Source of the DNA: Brachynemurus nebulosus
Taxonomy: Eukaryota > Arthropoda > Insecta > Neuroptera > Myrmeleontidae
Length of the DNA: 64,000 nucleotides
Assembly (NCBI GenBank): GCA_035578155.1
Contig: JAPWDM010000035.1
Coordinates: forward strand, 2,233,001-2,297,000
Direction of reading: 5' to 3'
How positions within the stretch are numbered: position 1 is the stretch's first letter; each line of letters opens with the position of its first letter. Below are positions 21,300 to 33,884 of the stretch, in pieces. The position numbers were made by a program, and so were the translations under genes. The notes beneath the pieces were generated by a model. It saw only the letters and a list, made by a program, of their open reading frames with translations, did no database searches and was not told the DNA's origin.

Positions 21300-22600
21300 A
21301 AATTGATTCGCAAGACTATCGAATACGACTTTAATTAAACAGCTAGACCGATCTTAATAAAATTTTATTAAAATAAATTATGTTATTGAAATATGAACAA
21401 GTTTACTTTAGAGTCGTTGAGCGATCCAAGCGATGTACTATAACAAACTGATTTTGTATAAAATTTCAGAACATCAAATTTAAACGGACATGTGCTCAAA
21501 ATTGTCCATCAGTGACACCAAATAGATTCCAAATTGAAAAGCTGAAGGAATTTCTGACAATATTTTATTCAAATATTGTTGAAAGCTTTGGAAAAAATTC
21601 AAGTGAAGTAAAACTGTCCCCTAGAAAGGCCTAAAATAGAAATACTTCTAAAACTATTAACATGGGTATCTACATGACGGTGCGGAAATTAGCCATGCTT
21701 TTGAAATATGAATATGGTTACTTTAAGGTCGTTTGACAAGCGGGGCCAGGCAAAATGGTTAATTGATTATGTACAGAATTCCCGAATATCTAATTTAAAA
21801 TTTACCCAATTTGACTCTAAATTCAGATAATTTTATGCGAGTAAAACCGCGGGTCGCAGCTAGTATGAAATAAAGTAAGACTTTAATATCATTGTATGTA
21901 TATAAATTATCTTAACGTAGTTGCTCTGAGGTAGTCAAGTACAAAAATATTATGTCGAAAAAATATTTTCTTTTATCAAAATTAAAAAATGTATTAATAT
22001 TCTTTAGTGATTACATTTGTATACCACTTGTTTTTCTGAATTTCCGCGCGCTTACGTTGTAGCGCTATAAAAACATTGTTGAAAAATAACGTAAAAACGT
22101 AAAATGATGTTTATAAATTATATTTCAAAAACGACGTGGTGAATAATTTTTATTTCTTATTAAATATGGTTTGTATGGTTTATCAAATTCCTCTGACCCG
22201 TCTCCACTTTATTAAAAAAAATTGAATGTTCCTGAGAAAAGAGCTCGTGTTACGACTTAAATAAGAAACTTTTGTCATCAAAGTTATGTAGATAATATAG
22301 TATTTTTTATAAAGAAGATGTGTCTATGAATACAAGTTTCAGAGTGTGCTCATTGCTCATTGTATTTTCATTGAATACTGGCAAAACACTTTTATGGAAT
22401 TTTGACCGACTAAGGTGCAGTGAGCTATTTATGGTTCAAAATAAATAAAACATCATGACAAATCAACAATTCAGAACAATTTAGTTTGTTTAAAAAGTAT
22501 ACTCCATTTTCATTTAAACAAAACTGATTTTTTCGGATGGATGAGGTAAAGAGAGTAAGTACAGATTATAAAATCCCACATTCATAATTATTGATTATAG
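21300..22600. other. AT-rich stretch without a recognised gene
   Basis: Diverged repeat words of the ATGAATATGGTTACTTTAAGG, GAATATCTAATTTAAA and GCGGGTCGCAGCTAGTAT type mark an old tandem array to about 21870. Beyond that no motif is seen. Confidence 0.4.
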
Positions 22601-22611
22601 ATAATATATAC

Positions 22612-22900
22612 AATACCCCTGTCGCAGCATCTGCATAACATAGCGAATTTCCAATCATAAAAGTTACTTTTTTTCGAAAACCCGTTTACCTAGAATAATG
22701 GTTCAAAATGTATTTTCTGTGATTTTCTTGGTTCTTTACCACAATGTAAAAAAAATTGGAAAAACTTTTAAATTTTGGCAAATTGTTTGCAAAAAAACTC
22801 ATTTTTTTGAGGTTTTTGGAATTGGACGTGTCTGACTGGAGAACTCATACAAAATTTTTGGACTTCCAACGTTTTATTGTTTTATTATATTTGCATCCCA
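22612..22900 (+). repeat. Family B left-half copy
   Basis: It begins with AATACCCCTGTCGCAGCATC, runs through the ACTCATTTTTTTGAG block and reaches GGACGTGTCTGACTGGAGAA and GGACTTCCAACG. The (AT)n core and right half are missing. Confidence 0.7.
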
Positions 22901-23159
22901 AACTAGTATCTATCCTATAAATATAACAAGTTTCATCCAAAATGAATTTTTCGGATATATAGGCACTTAAATTTTCGAAATTTCTAAATTAATTTAAAAT
23001 AGAGTTAGTCTCCAGAAATTTTGTATTATGGTAAATTTAATGTAATAAATGACAAGTATATAAGTATAGTAATTATAAAGCATTCGCATAGAACAATAGT
23101 TTTAAGTATACATGCACATAAGCAAAATAATTTTTGAATTTTCCTGAAGGAAGGAAATA

Positions 23160-23600
23160 TTTTCCCGTAATAAAAAGTATCCTAAATGTTGACGCAGGTA
23201 ATAAGTTATCACTACACCAGATTTCATAAAAATCCGTTCAATAGTTTTCGCGTAATATGTGCACATGCTCAAAAAGTTTTTTTATTTTCCTGTGGGAATG
23301 AGCCACTTTCCCGAAATAAAAAGTATCTGAGATGCGGACTCAGGTAATAAGTTATCACCACACCAAATTGCATCAAAATCCGTTCAATAGTTTTTGCGTA
23401 CTGTATGCACATGCTCAACATGGTTTTTCCATTTTCCCGTGGGAATGAGACATTTTATCGAAGTAGAAAGTATCTTAGATGTTGATCCGGGTAATAAGTT
23501 GTCGGCACACCAAATTTCATTAAAATCCATCCAGTAGTTTTTGTGTGATGCGTGAACAGACGAACAGACAGACAGACAGACAGACAGACAAAAATTTAAA
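23160..23600 (+). repeat. Three-unit tandem repeat ending in (GACA)n
   Basis: Units of about 120 bp each contain TTTTCCCGTGGGAATGAG, AAAAAGTATC, GGTAATAAGTTATC, ACACCAAATT and AAAATCCGTTCAATAGTTTT. The array closes with GACAGACAGACAGACAGACA at about 23565-23590. This closely resembles a repeat block found in many insect genomes; no coding function is evident. Confidence 0.7.
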
Positions 23601-25015
23601 AAATCGCTGTTTTGATATCTACATCGATAACTATTTACAGTATCTGCACAATTTTTAAAAAATATTCCCTATACAGAAACGATCTCGTTACATTTGTATT
23701 ATATGTATAGATTACCTATTAATGGCTCTTTATTTAAAATATTAATTTTTTTTTAAAATAAATCGCCCCCTGTTCTAGGAAATATATATTTTTTAAATTT
23801 TTATAAAATTTCTTATGAAAGTGAGCTTCTTAGACAATTTTATTTTGTATTAATGTATTTTATTTTGTATTAATGTGAAACATGAACATTTAAATGTTGG
23901 CAATTTCTGTATTGTGGCGTTATCTATCTAGCGCGTTAGTTAACTACTTTATTTAAAAGTTCGAATAAAATTCCAGTCATTTTAATTTTTAATTGTTCAA
24001 TAACTTCAGTACCTTCAGTATCATAAAAGCAAGCAAAATAATATTACAATTTATTTATGTAGATACATATATGATGGAAAGTTAAGAAAAGAAAATGTTT
24101 TTTTGGAAGTTCGTGTTTAAGGTAAAATCGAAAAAACTTGGAAAATTTAATTAGTAATTAATTTTTTTTAAATATTTTTAGGTTTGGTTGTAAATGAATC
24201 TACTGTTGATCTTTTAATATGATACTGAACTATTCATGATTTAAAATGAAAAATTGTGTACTTATTAGATGATGAAAATAAAAATTAGTAGTTTGAAAAA
24301 CCGAAACAAATCGACCGACGTCTTGAAAAAGTCTGTCGGGACACCGGAGCAACGGAGCTAGAACCGTGACAAATCCGGGAAAACCAAGACGTATGGACAC
24401 TCTACACGGATTGTGAATGTTATAAACTTTAAGTTTTGATTTTTAAGCACATTATGAGTGAAATTGAAAATTAAGAACGTGTGAAATTTGACATTTTAGT
24501 TAAAGTGCATATAAAATATAATACCTACATGTTTTTATAAAAATGCAAATATAAATAAATGTTTTCTGTTTTTTTTTTTTTTTTTTTTTTTTAATTGTTA
24601 TTAATTATTTGGCTTTTTTAATAATTTAGAATTTTTCTGTCAAATGAATAAATTCTGAAAATATGAATTTATGACATAATTTCAGTAAAAGTGAAAATGA
24701 AATTTTTCACCCACACTTTTGTAGTGTCAATGTACATCACTGGATCCCAATTTTCAAATGGATAGATAATTTCAGTAGCGTAGAAACTAATTATTAAAAA
24801 ATTGCAAACCAAATGTGTTTATATGATAATACGTACTTATAAAATTTATATACGTGTTCTTCCGAAAATCGTAAATACCTAATTAACTTTCTCTCGATGA
24901 AGTTGGATTGACAAACATTTACATTAGGGATGTTATGGATATTCGTAACCGTAACTAAAACTACCGATATCCGAAATAATTAAATATCCGAAACCGAAAG
25001 CGTATACGAAAATGA
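23601..25015. other. AT-rich stretch, transposon debris
   Basis: Near 24335-24415 the words AGTCTGTCGGGACACC and GTGACAAATCCGGGAAAACC resemble a hAT-like subterminal region; a similar word set occurs at 41180-41220. A 22-base T run lies at 24571-24592. No gene is recognised. Confidence 0.35.
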
Positions 25016-25023
25016 AAGTTTAT

Positions 25024-26490
25024 AAGTCTAGTAAGTACTTAACACATTAAATATTTCAGTCCCTTTTTGACAATCTTGCCAGAACTTAAACACTTTTTTA
25101 AATATTTTTATTGTTAAAATCGAAACGTTATTTTGAAGCCGGTTAAAAATAATATATTTTACATTAAAATGTGTGGTCAATACAATCACCCGCTAGTTAA
25201 TTATCGCTAGATTTGATGCTAGAAAATTGAGAAAAAACAGGTCATAGAGATTTTTTTTTATTTAGATTTTATTTGTAATGATTGAATTACAAAATTCAAA
25301 AGGATATTAAAAAATGTGTGTATTCACTATGAGCTTTTGCCTGTAGTAAATCCAGCTGCTCAAAATCGGTTCCAATATATCAGTTGGTCAGGACGGCATT
25401 TGTACATAATTTTAATATTTTCTTTAAGAAATAGTATTTTTTTTTTTAAATACTTGTTTGATTTTTTCAAGGCGAGTACTTTTTACGATGTGTGTTTACC
25501 AAATTCTACAAAATAATTAAAAAAAAAAACATTGTAACCCTACTATTTTGAAATTTTCAAAAAAATATCATGAAAATTACCTCATATATGCTTTTTCTGA
25601 GTTAATTATTGAAAAATATTCTATTTTCCGAGATTTTTAAGGTAAAACGAGCAGATGTATGGTTTTTGTTAAACAAATTTCAGATCTTTAATACATTTTT
25701 GCCTTGAAAAAATAAATATTTAATATTTTCAAAAATGTATGATACAACTTGTCAAAATTTAAAATTATTTGTTTTGTTGTCAAAAGAAAAAAAAAACTGA
25801 ATGTGCAAATTTATTTACCACTAAAATGATGGGTTTATACATATAATTATAACGTAGTATTGTCATTTGGATAGAAAATTACGTAAAAATATTATTGTTT
25901 GAATATGATTTAACGTAATTTTTATGCGATTGTAGCAAGCTCTTATTAATTTTAGGAAGGTGTAAACATCATCTAAATTCTGATCATATCACATAAAAAA
26001 CTGCGCCGTGATTTTTTATCTAAAAAAAAAATGGAATAGAGATACATTATAAAAACATTTAACTGACAAAGAAAAAGAATATAGCCGAATCGTTAAATTG
26101 GATTAAAAAAATCATGACATGCTACTTAAAAAGCGGTTTTTTTCGAATTTAGCTCGTAAAAAATGAGACAGAAAAAAAAAGAATGCGAGTGCGAGTGAAA
26201 TGGAGAACGACATATTTCCTAGTTTTTCTCGAAAAGTAAGTAATTTAGAGCAACGGTATAAAAACATTTTTTATGCATTTTACCTTTTACTAGGGCTTGG
26301 TGTAAAAAAAAATTTGAAAAATTGCTTAATTCTGGCAAAAAACTCATTTTGTTGACAAAAAACGCCCGGAAAACCTACTTCTGGGCATCCGACGTGTCTG
26401 GCTAACGAACTCATCCAACGATTTGGAAAATCGAATTCGCACACAAAATTTCATAAGCATTAAACGTTTCGTTCGAGAGTTATCGCGCGG

Positions 26491-26535
<45 letters not shown>
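25024..26535 (+). repeat. Second copy of the 1.4-kb repeat with (AT)n
   Basis: It is colinear with 17510-19795 minus the mariner and ends in CGAGAGTTATCGCGCGG followed by (AT)n at 26492-26535. The copies are diverged enough that neither looks coding. Confidence 0.7.
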
Positions 26536-26538
<3 letters not shown>

Positions 26539-27104
26539 TTGGCACCCTCGGAGAGGGTGCCAACAGCAAAGCTTTTTAATTTTAAATGAAAAATGTTAAT
26601 ATTATTTTTATTAATAGTAAGAACACTTTAAAATTGCATTAACTATTGTTTATAACTAATACTATTTTTCATAAATACAAATCGATCAAATACGAAAACA
26701 TACCTCCAATAATAATATGGTACATACTTATCAACATACTGCGCCTGTGAACTCCAGCGTTAAAAGTTGTACAGGCATCCCCCGAAGAACACGGTACTCG
26801 AAGAACACGGGCTCAAAGAACACGGGTACCCTTCCTCCGAATTACACGGTTTCAAACAACACGATTTTCAAGTACATATATTATATATTTGATATAAAGT
26901 TACATCAGTCCTCAATGTACACGAATATGTATATCACATGTGGATTCGATTTACACGAATAAAAATCGCGTAAATTGAATCTATCATTATAAAACAAAAA
27001 TGCTGGGAATAAAAACTACTAAAATTTTTGAGAATTTTATAATAGAAATGATAAAGAATATGTAGAAATTTACATATTTAAATTTTGAAAATGTTATTTT
27101 CGAC

Positions 27105-27412
27105 ATCGATAATTTTCGATAACGAAAAGTAGGTTTTGACAGTCTCAATATGTTCGGAATACCCATAACCTGCTTCGCTTAAGCCTTCAAAAATTTCGTT
27201 ATTTTTCGCTACGACGCACCGTTTACGAGATATTTACGATCAAAAGTTTACGTCTACGTTTACGTAAACTTTTGATCGTAAATATCTCGTAAACGGTGTG
27301 CCGTAGCGAAAAAATAACGAAATTTTTGAAGGCTTAAGCGAAGCAAGTTATGGGTATTCCGAACATATTGAGACTGCCAAAACCTACTTTTCGTTATCGA
27401 AAATTATCGATA
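27105..27412. repeat. 300-bp palindrome
   Basis: The arms of about 150 bp begin ATCGATAATTTTCGATAACG and pair with few mismatches across a centre near 27257 (GTTTACG/CGTAAAC). It contains the words TTTACGAGATATTTACGATC and AAGCCTTCAAAAATTTCGTT and lies inside the pogo-like element. Confidence 0.9.
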
Positions 27413-27414
27413 TC

Positions 27415-27640
27415 ACGTAACTTATCATAGATTGGTTATAACTGGTTTCTTTAGGCTCTGTTAGCTCCATTGATTTATCACCAATAGCATATTTTCGAAA
27501 AAATTTGTTTTCGATATTTTTCGTAACTTTACGAAAAGTATCGAAAACTAATTTTTTCGAAAATGTTCTATTGGTAAGCAAATCAGAGGGACTAATAGAA
27601 CTTAAATTAAACAATTATAACCAATTTATGATAAGTAGTC
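27415..27640. repeat. Second palindrome adjacent to the first
   Basis: ACTTATCATAGATTGGTTAT at the left pairs with ATAACCAATTTATGATAAGT at the right; the centre is near 27529 (CGTAA/TTACG). The arms are more diverged than in the first palindrome. A further copy of the first palindrome's arm start follows at about 27641-27690. Confidence 0.8.
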
Positions 27641-28019
27641 CGTTATCGATAATTTTCGATAACGAAAAGTAGGTTTTAACAGTTGCAATATGTTTGGAAC
27701 CCACAACTTGCAAATTAAACGGAATGTTTTTTTTATATTTTTTTATTTTCACACTTGTAATAAAAAATGCCTATCTTTTGGTGGTCTCGAACTACACGGT
27801 TTCAAAGAACACGGAACCAATTAATCGTGTTCTTCGGGGGATTGCTGTACTTTGATCAAATACGAGTTTGGCTGGTCGTCCGTTGGATGCGGATATGTAT
27901 GAAATTTAATTCGGAGAAATATGCATGGAAACGGAGGAACGATCCAAACAACTGTGAAGCAATACATCCTCGTACATTGAAACCGTTTCTTTGTTCGTCC
28001 ATTTACATGCGTGCTTAGT

Positions 28020-29660
28020 GCATCATATGTGAAAGTGAATTATGTACATGTATGACCTTCTAACTCAAAACAGCCAATAAACCATATACGACGTTCGGAT
28101 AGAGACCTAACGATAGGTTACTTTTATTGTGTTGGAAACTTTGTTTTTTGACTAATTATGTTTGTCCTTGGCAGTCTTTTGTAAACTTCAAAAATTTTTA
28201 TTATCTTTGAAACTTTTAATTGAAGCTATCAATTTGAATGTTTTTAATATACATCGTTTCAAAATATGAATTTTATATCTGGCGTAAAAAGTGTCAATCA
28301 ATTTTATACATAACTTAGTAAAAAAGTATCATTATATAAAGATGGTAAAACCTCGCTTATCTGTATTTGAAATCTCTTATCGCATTTTTTTTATTAATTT
28401 ATAGATCATTTTTATTTTTTTTTATTAATTTGTTGATCGTTTCCATGTTTAATTTGAACATGATTATCATTGACAAATGAATATCATTATTTTCTCGCAT
28501 AGTTTTAGCTACTTTCACGCACAGTTGTACTTTCGCGCACAGTTACTGTTGTTTGTTTTACAATGATATGAAAACTGCTCTTTACGCCCACTACACAACG
28601 CTCGATGATTGAACTTTAGAAGCGGGTGTTATAAAAAATACTTTTATTTAATAAGCCCGCTCCCTTAAAGCCCTTTCAGTTATCCAAATTGGTTCAAAAC
28701 AATTTTTTGAAAATGAATGAATAAATATTAGCTTTTCAGTAAAAATAATTCTTATGAGATTTGTCGATTGTAAATTTTACTACCGAAAAGATTCAATTAC
28801 TTTTCCTTAAAATTTCTAAACGTATCATTTCTAAGCTATTTGCATCTCGAAAATATAAAAATTAGTGCGCAAAGGTGAAAAACAAAATCAATGCATTGCC
28901 ATCTTGTGAATCAATGCATTATTGTCTTAAAAAATGAATCATCTTTCGAGAAAAAGTTACCTAATTTTTTTGTAGTGAAATTTATAGTCAATAAATTCCA
29001 TAGTAACGATTTTTATTGAAAAGTAGATAAGTATTTGCAAAAAATTTGCAAAACAGCGTTTTGAATATTACTGACATTTCTTAGTTGAACTATTCAATAA
29101 TGTTGTCGGCATATATTTCAGACAAAAAAAGTGTCTATATATAATTTTGATCGACAGGAAGCTCTTTCCATGAAATATATATTCACTCCTGATCAAACTT
29201 ACCAACTTTTCAATTTTTGACGACCAAATATCAAAATTTGTGGGGACGAAAATTTTTTTCCTTATACCCCATCATGTGCGGTACTGTTAGAGAAGGTTCT
29301 CAACTTTAAATTGACGTTCTTTTATCATTTTTGAGCACCCTTTGGAAAATAACTGAACTTGAAAGTAACTTTTATCTTATCTATCCCTTCCTTTGGAAAA
29401 AACAATTATAAATAGGTTCACTTAGCTAAATCACATTATATCTTAGAGAAAATTATTAGTTCAAAATGTCGAATAAGCAATAATCAAGAAGTCGAATAAA
29501 TTTTTACTGTAATTCATAAATAAGGTGAAATAATTAATACGTGGCTAATTATCAATATCAAAGTAACAAAAAATAATTAATAATGATGAGCAAAGACCAA
29601 AATTTAGGCTTTAAAGATAGTTTTCTGTAATATCAAAGCAAGCATGGCAGGTTAAATAGT
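28020..29660. other. AT-rich stretch without a recognised gene
   Basis: No inverted or tandem repeat with sharp borders and no coding frame beyond short chance frames is visible. Confidence 0.45.
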
Positions 29661-29665
29661 TTTCT

Positions 29666-29782
29666 TCTACTCCTACTATTAAAAGTAACATTTTGTGCAC
29701 GGCTAACTATATGTAAAAATTAACAATTGCCCACACAGTGCGGAAAAGAGTGTGCGAAATAATTTCCCACGGCTTAATATAA
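29666..29782 (-). repeat. Fragment of foldback family C
   Basis: It is the reverse complement of 32080-32180 and 41790-41903, with GGGCAATTGTTAATTTTTAC, AGCCGTGCACAAAATGTTAC and AATAGTAGGAGTAGAA. Confidence 0.75.
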
Positions 29783-29788
29783 TAAAAT

Positions 29789-30801
<1,013 letters not shown>

Positions 30802-31089
30802 TTATATGCTACATATTACATTAAATCTATAAAAATCACTGCTTGTACGGAACACTATTGGCGCAAGTACAACTTGCACTTGGCGGCTTTTTTATTTCGT
30901 AATTATGTACATGCCATAGTTATATGAATAGTATTCATATATCAATGGTACATCCATAGGTCTTTGAGGAATATGTATATAGTATCTTACTACATACATA
31001 TTGGTATGTACATACTAACTCTATAAGTCGTTATTTGACTTCAGTAACGAAATATAGTATATGGATAATCCATATCAAATATCTCCTTA

Positions 31090-31214
31090 TTGAAAAACCA
31101 TGTTCCTGACGTCAGACACGTCTGGCTGAAGAACTCATCCAAGATTTTTGGACTTCCAACGTTCTCACCAAATTTCGTAATCCTAGGACATTTCGTTCGA
31201 GAGTTATCGTGCGG

Positions 31215-31274
<60 letters not shown>

Positions 31275-31420
31275 TTTAGTGAAGGTTATTTTCGGGTTCT
31301 AGGGACCTCAAAACAAATTTCTGCCATAGTCCCGGGCTCAGGTCGCGTTATGACAGCGGCTGTAATAGCGTGTATCCATTCTGGAAACTCGCTAAAAGTA
31401 GGCTGTTCCGTCAATTTAAT
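31090..31420 (+). repeat. Family B core fragment with (TA)n
   Basis: CAGACACGTCTGGCTG, GGACTTCCAACG, TTCGTTCGAGAGTTATCGTG, (TA)n at 31217-31270, then GGGACCTCAAAACAAATTTC and CATAGTCCCGGGCTCA. This is the same order as in the complete element. Both terminal blocks are absent. Another (TA)n follows at 31437-31500. Confidence 0.75.
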
Positions 31421-31433
31421 ATATAATACTATG

Positions 31434-31506
<73 letters not shown>

Positions 31507-31533
31507 TTCTAAAAATGTACCTAATTATGTATT

Positions 31534-32010
31534 TTGATTATTTATTATTGTTTCCATAGTTTCAAAGTATGCTTTGGCAAAAATTTGAACATCTTACCAC
31601 TGACATTATAAACTTAAAAAATTTTTACTATTTATTATTTAAATAAATATTAATGTAAATATTACGAAAAAAAATGGGTTCGTAGGAAAAGTATAGTGTA
31701 TAATACATGGGAAATAGCATATTGTACAATAGGTGGGAAAAAAGGCTTATTTCTCACGAATATGAGTTTGTTGCGCGAGCCCGCAGGGCGAGTGCAACAG
31801 TTCGTATTAGTGCGAAATAAGATTTTCCCACGTATTTTACACTATACTTTTTCTACAAGCACATTTTTTTTTAGTAAAATTAGCATAAATAATTAAAATA
31901 AAATTTAAATAAGTAGTAAAAATTTTTAAAATTTATAATGTCAATTCTAAGATTTCTAAATTTTTGCCAAAGCATACTTTGAAACTATGGAAACAATAAT
32001 AAATAATCAA
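31534..32010. mobile_element. Foldback family C element
   Basis: TTGATTATTTATTATTGTTT (31534) pairs with AACAATAATAAATAATCAA (ending at about 32010), giving arms of more than 100 bp. The loop carries a GC-rich block, TTGTTGCGCGAGCCCGCAGG followed by GCGAGTGCAACA. The same block occurs inverted at 32177-32290 and directly at 41407-41530. No protein is encoded. Confidence 0.75.
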
Positions 32011-32079
32011 CATACATATATGTATATTTTTAGTATTATTTCTATATATTATATATTAAACTAACGGAACTCCGGAACA

Positions 32080-32290
32080 ATTGCCCACACGGTATTTCCG
32101 TACAGTGTGGGCAATTGTTAATTTTTACATATAATTAGCCGTGCACAAAATGTTACCTTTAATAGTAGGAGTAGAATAAGCTTATTTCTCACTCATATGA
32201 ATTGTTGCACTCGCCCTGCGGGCTCGCGCAACAAACTCATATTCGTGAGAAATAAGTCTCTTTTCCGACTTATTGTACAATATACTATTA
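32080..32290. repeat. Family C fragments
   Basis: A short stem, AATTGCCCACAC to GTGTGGGCAATT (32090-32117), is followed by the AGCCGTGCACAAAATGTTAC block and then by the inverted GC-rich block GTTGCACTCGCCCTGCGGGC. Confidence 0.7.
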
Positions 32291-32599
32291 TAAAGGACAG
32301 TGTCTAGAGATTAAGGAAGTAAAACTTACTTATCTTTCTATCTTTTTCTAGTGATGTCTTAATAATGTTTTAATTTTTTCTTTAATGCTATTTAAGATTT
32401 TATGGCTTATTAGAATACCAAAAGAACTATATTATACAAAATCATATCAAACAAACACAGTGATACCTACTGAAAATAATATGATTTTATATGTAGTTAT
32501 ATTTTTAATTTGTCAGTTAACCGGACAATATGAGTCCGGTTGCACATAAGGGACTGGAACCGAATAAATCACGTCATAACCGGGCTGTCTAGTCGAAAA

Positions 32600-32622
32600 C
32601 CGGACGGTTGGCAAGCCTGCTC
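32600..32622. repeat. Possible solitary hAT terminus
   Basis: CCGGACGGTTGGCAAGCCTG has the look of a hAT right terminus (complement CAGGCTTGCC). No matching left end or 8-bp duplication was found, so the copy is truncated or the match is accidental. Confidence 0.35.
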
Positions 32623-32879
32623 CTGATCAATAACACATTAACATTATAAGTCATACGTTAAAATTCACAAGTAAAAAAGCTGTAGTGTAATAGTCATTTG
32701 TGTATTAAGAGCGTAAAGTCGTACATTGCCGTTCGATTGAGAATGTTGACGACGCCGCCAGGCGGAGCGCGTCTTATGAGAGGGTAATATCATTTTGTGC
32801 TCGAATTATACACAAACTTTTTTCTACAATGTTATAAAATGTATTTTTTATTTAAAAGATACTTGAAAAAACCATAATG

Positions 32880-33870
32880 GACGTTCTGTTTTCAATTTAC
32901 ATTAACGACCTACCTTAGCGAATTTCAAACGAAAAAGTAATATTATATGCAGATGATACCACTGTTGTATTATCTTCTCATAATGTGGAAGATTTGTTCC
33001 ATCAGGCCAATACAGTTATTGACCAGTTTAATGACTGGTGCAAAAACAATCACCTAATAGTAAACATGACCAAAACAACATACATGTTGTTCAATAACAA
33101 ACGAGTTGACAAATAACAAACGAATTGCACCTGACAAGGCTTAAACATAAAATTACGAAAGTCGATAATATGAAATTTTTAGGAACAATAGTTGACGAAA
33201 AATTACGATGGCAGTTACAAATTAATGCTGTATGCAAAAAGCTATGTCAGACATACTATCATATTAAGAAGTTGAGTACTATCGAATTAAGAACTTTATG
33301 GGCACTTTCTGCAGAATGTACACGTATATTTATCTTACAGAAAAGAATAATACCCATAATATCTGGCTTAAACTATCAACAGTCTTGTAAGGAATATTTT
33401 ATAAATCATAAAATATTAACATTTTATGCGATCTATAACATAGAACTATTATTGTACGTTAAGAGAAATTACAAGAACTTCACGTTGAGAGACGCAATTC
33501 ATCAATACGATACCCGACATTGTAAATATTGATTATTTTAGAACAGAACAATATAAAAAAAGCCTAGCTATTGCAGGATCTTTATATTATAATAAACTTC
33601 CTAATAACTTAAAAGAAATTCAAAATTTTAATAATTTTAAACTACAATTAAAAAAGTATTTCATAAAACTCTGTCCCTACAATAACATGTGACGATTGAA
33701 TAATTGTATAATATTCTGAAAATTCAAAATTTATACATGGATGTTTTTAGTTTTTATGTAGTAAATTGTTTGTCAATATTAGACTTGCATCTTATGTAAC
33801 AATTATATTTAAGCATTTATTTATTGACGATCCTATGTACTTTATGTATCTATGGAAATAAAGTTATTAT
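32880..33870 (+). pseudogene. 5'-truncated jockey-type non-LTR retrotransposon
   Basis: The frame from 32890 reads YINDLP, a stop, then VILYADDTTVVL (YADD at 32946-32957), IDQFNDWCKNNHL and VNMTKTTYMLF. After a small duplication at about 33090-33125 the 33125-33532 frame continues with MKFLGTIVDEKLRWQ and AVCKKLCQTYYHIKKL. A deletion after LRTLW joins it to ILQKRIIPIISGLNY, and a last frameshift leads to SLYYNKLPNNLKEI. These are the end of the reverse-transcriptase palm, the thumb and the C-terminal region of jockey-superfamily elements. The 3' end carries AATAAA and a TTA tail at 33858-33880. The upstream part is missing and the copy is dead. Confidence 0.8.
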
Positions 33871-33884
33871 TATTATTTTTTTTT

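Larger units (their letters stand above)
26773..27847. mobile_element. Pogo/Tigger-like non-autonomous element with TA duplication
   Basis: CAGGCATCCCCCGAAGAACA at the left mirrors TGTTCTTCGGGGGATTGCTG at the right, flanked by TA at 26771-26772 and 27848-27849. Both ends contain tandem subterminal words of the GAAGAACACGG or CAAAGAACACGG type, five or more on the left and two on the right, which look like transposase-binding repeats. The middle holds two adjacent palindromes (27105-27412 and 27415-27640) and no transposase. CAG ends with a TA duplication are typical of pogo-type Tc1/mariner elements. Confidence 0.85.
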
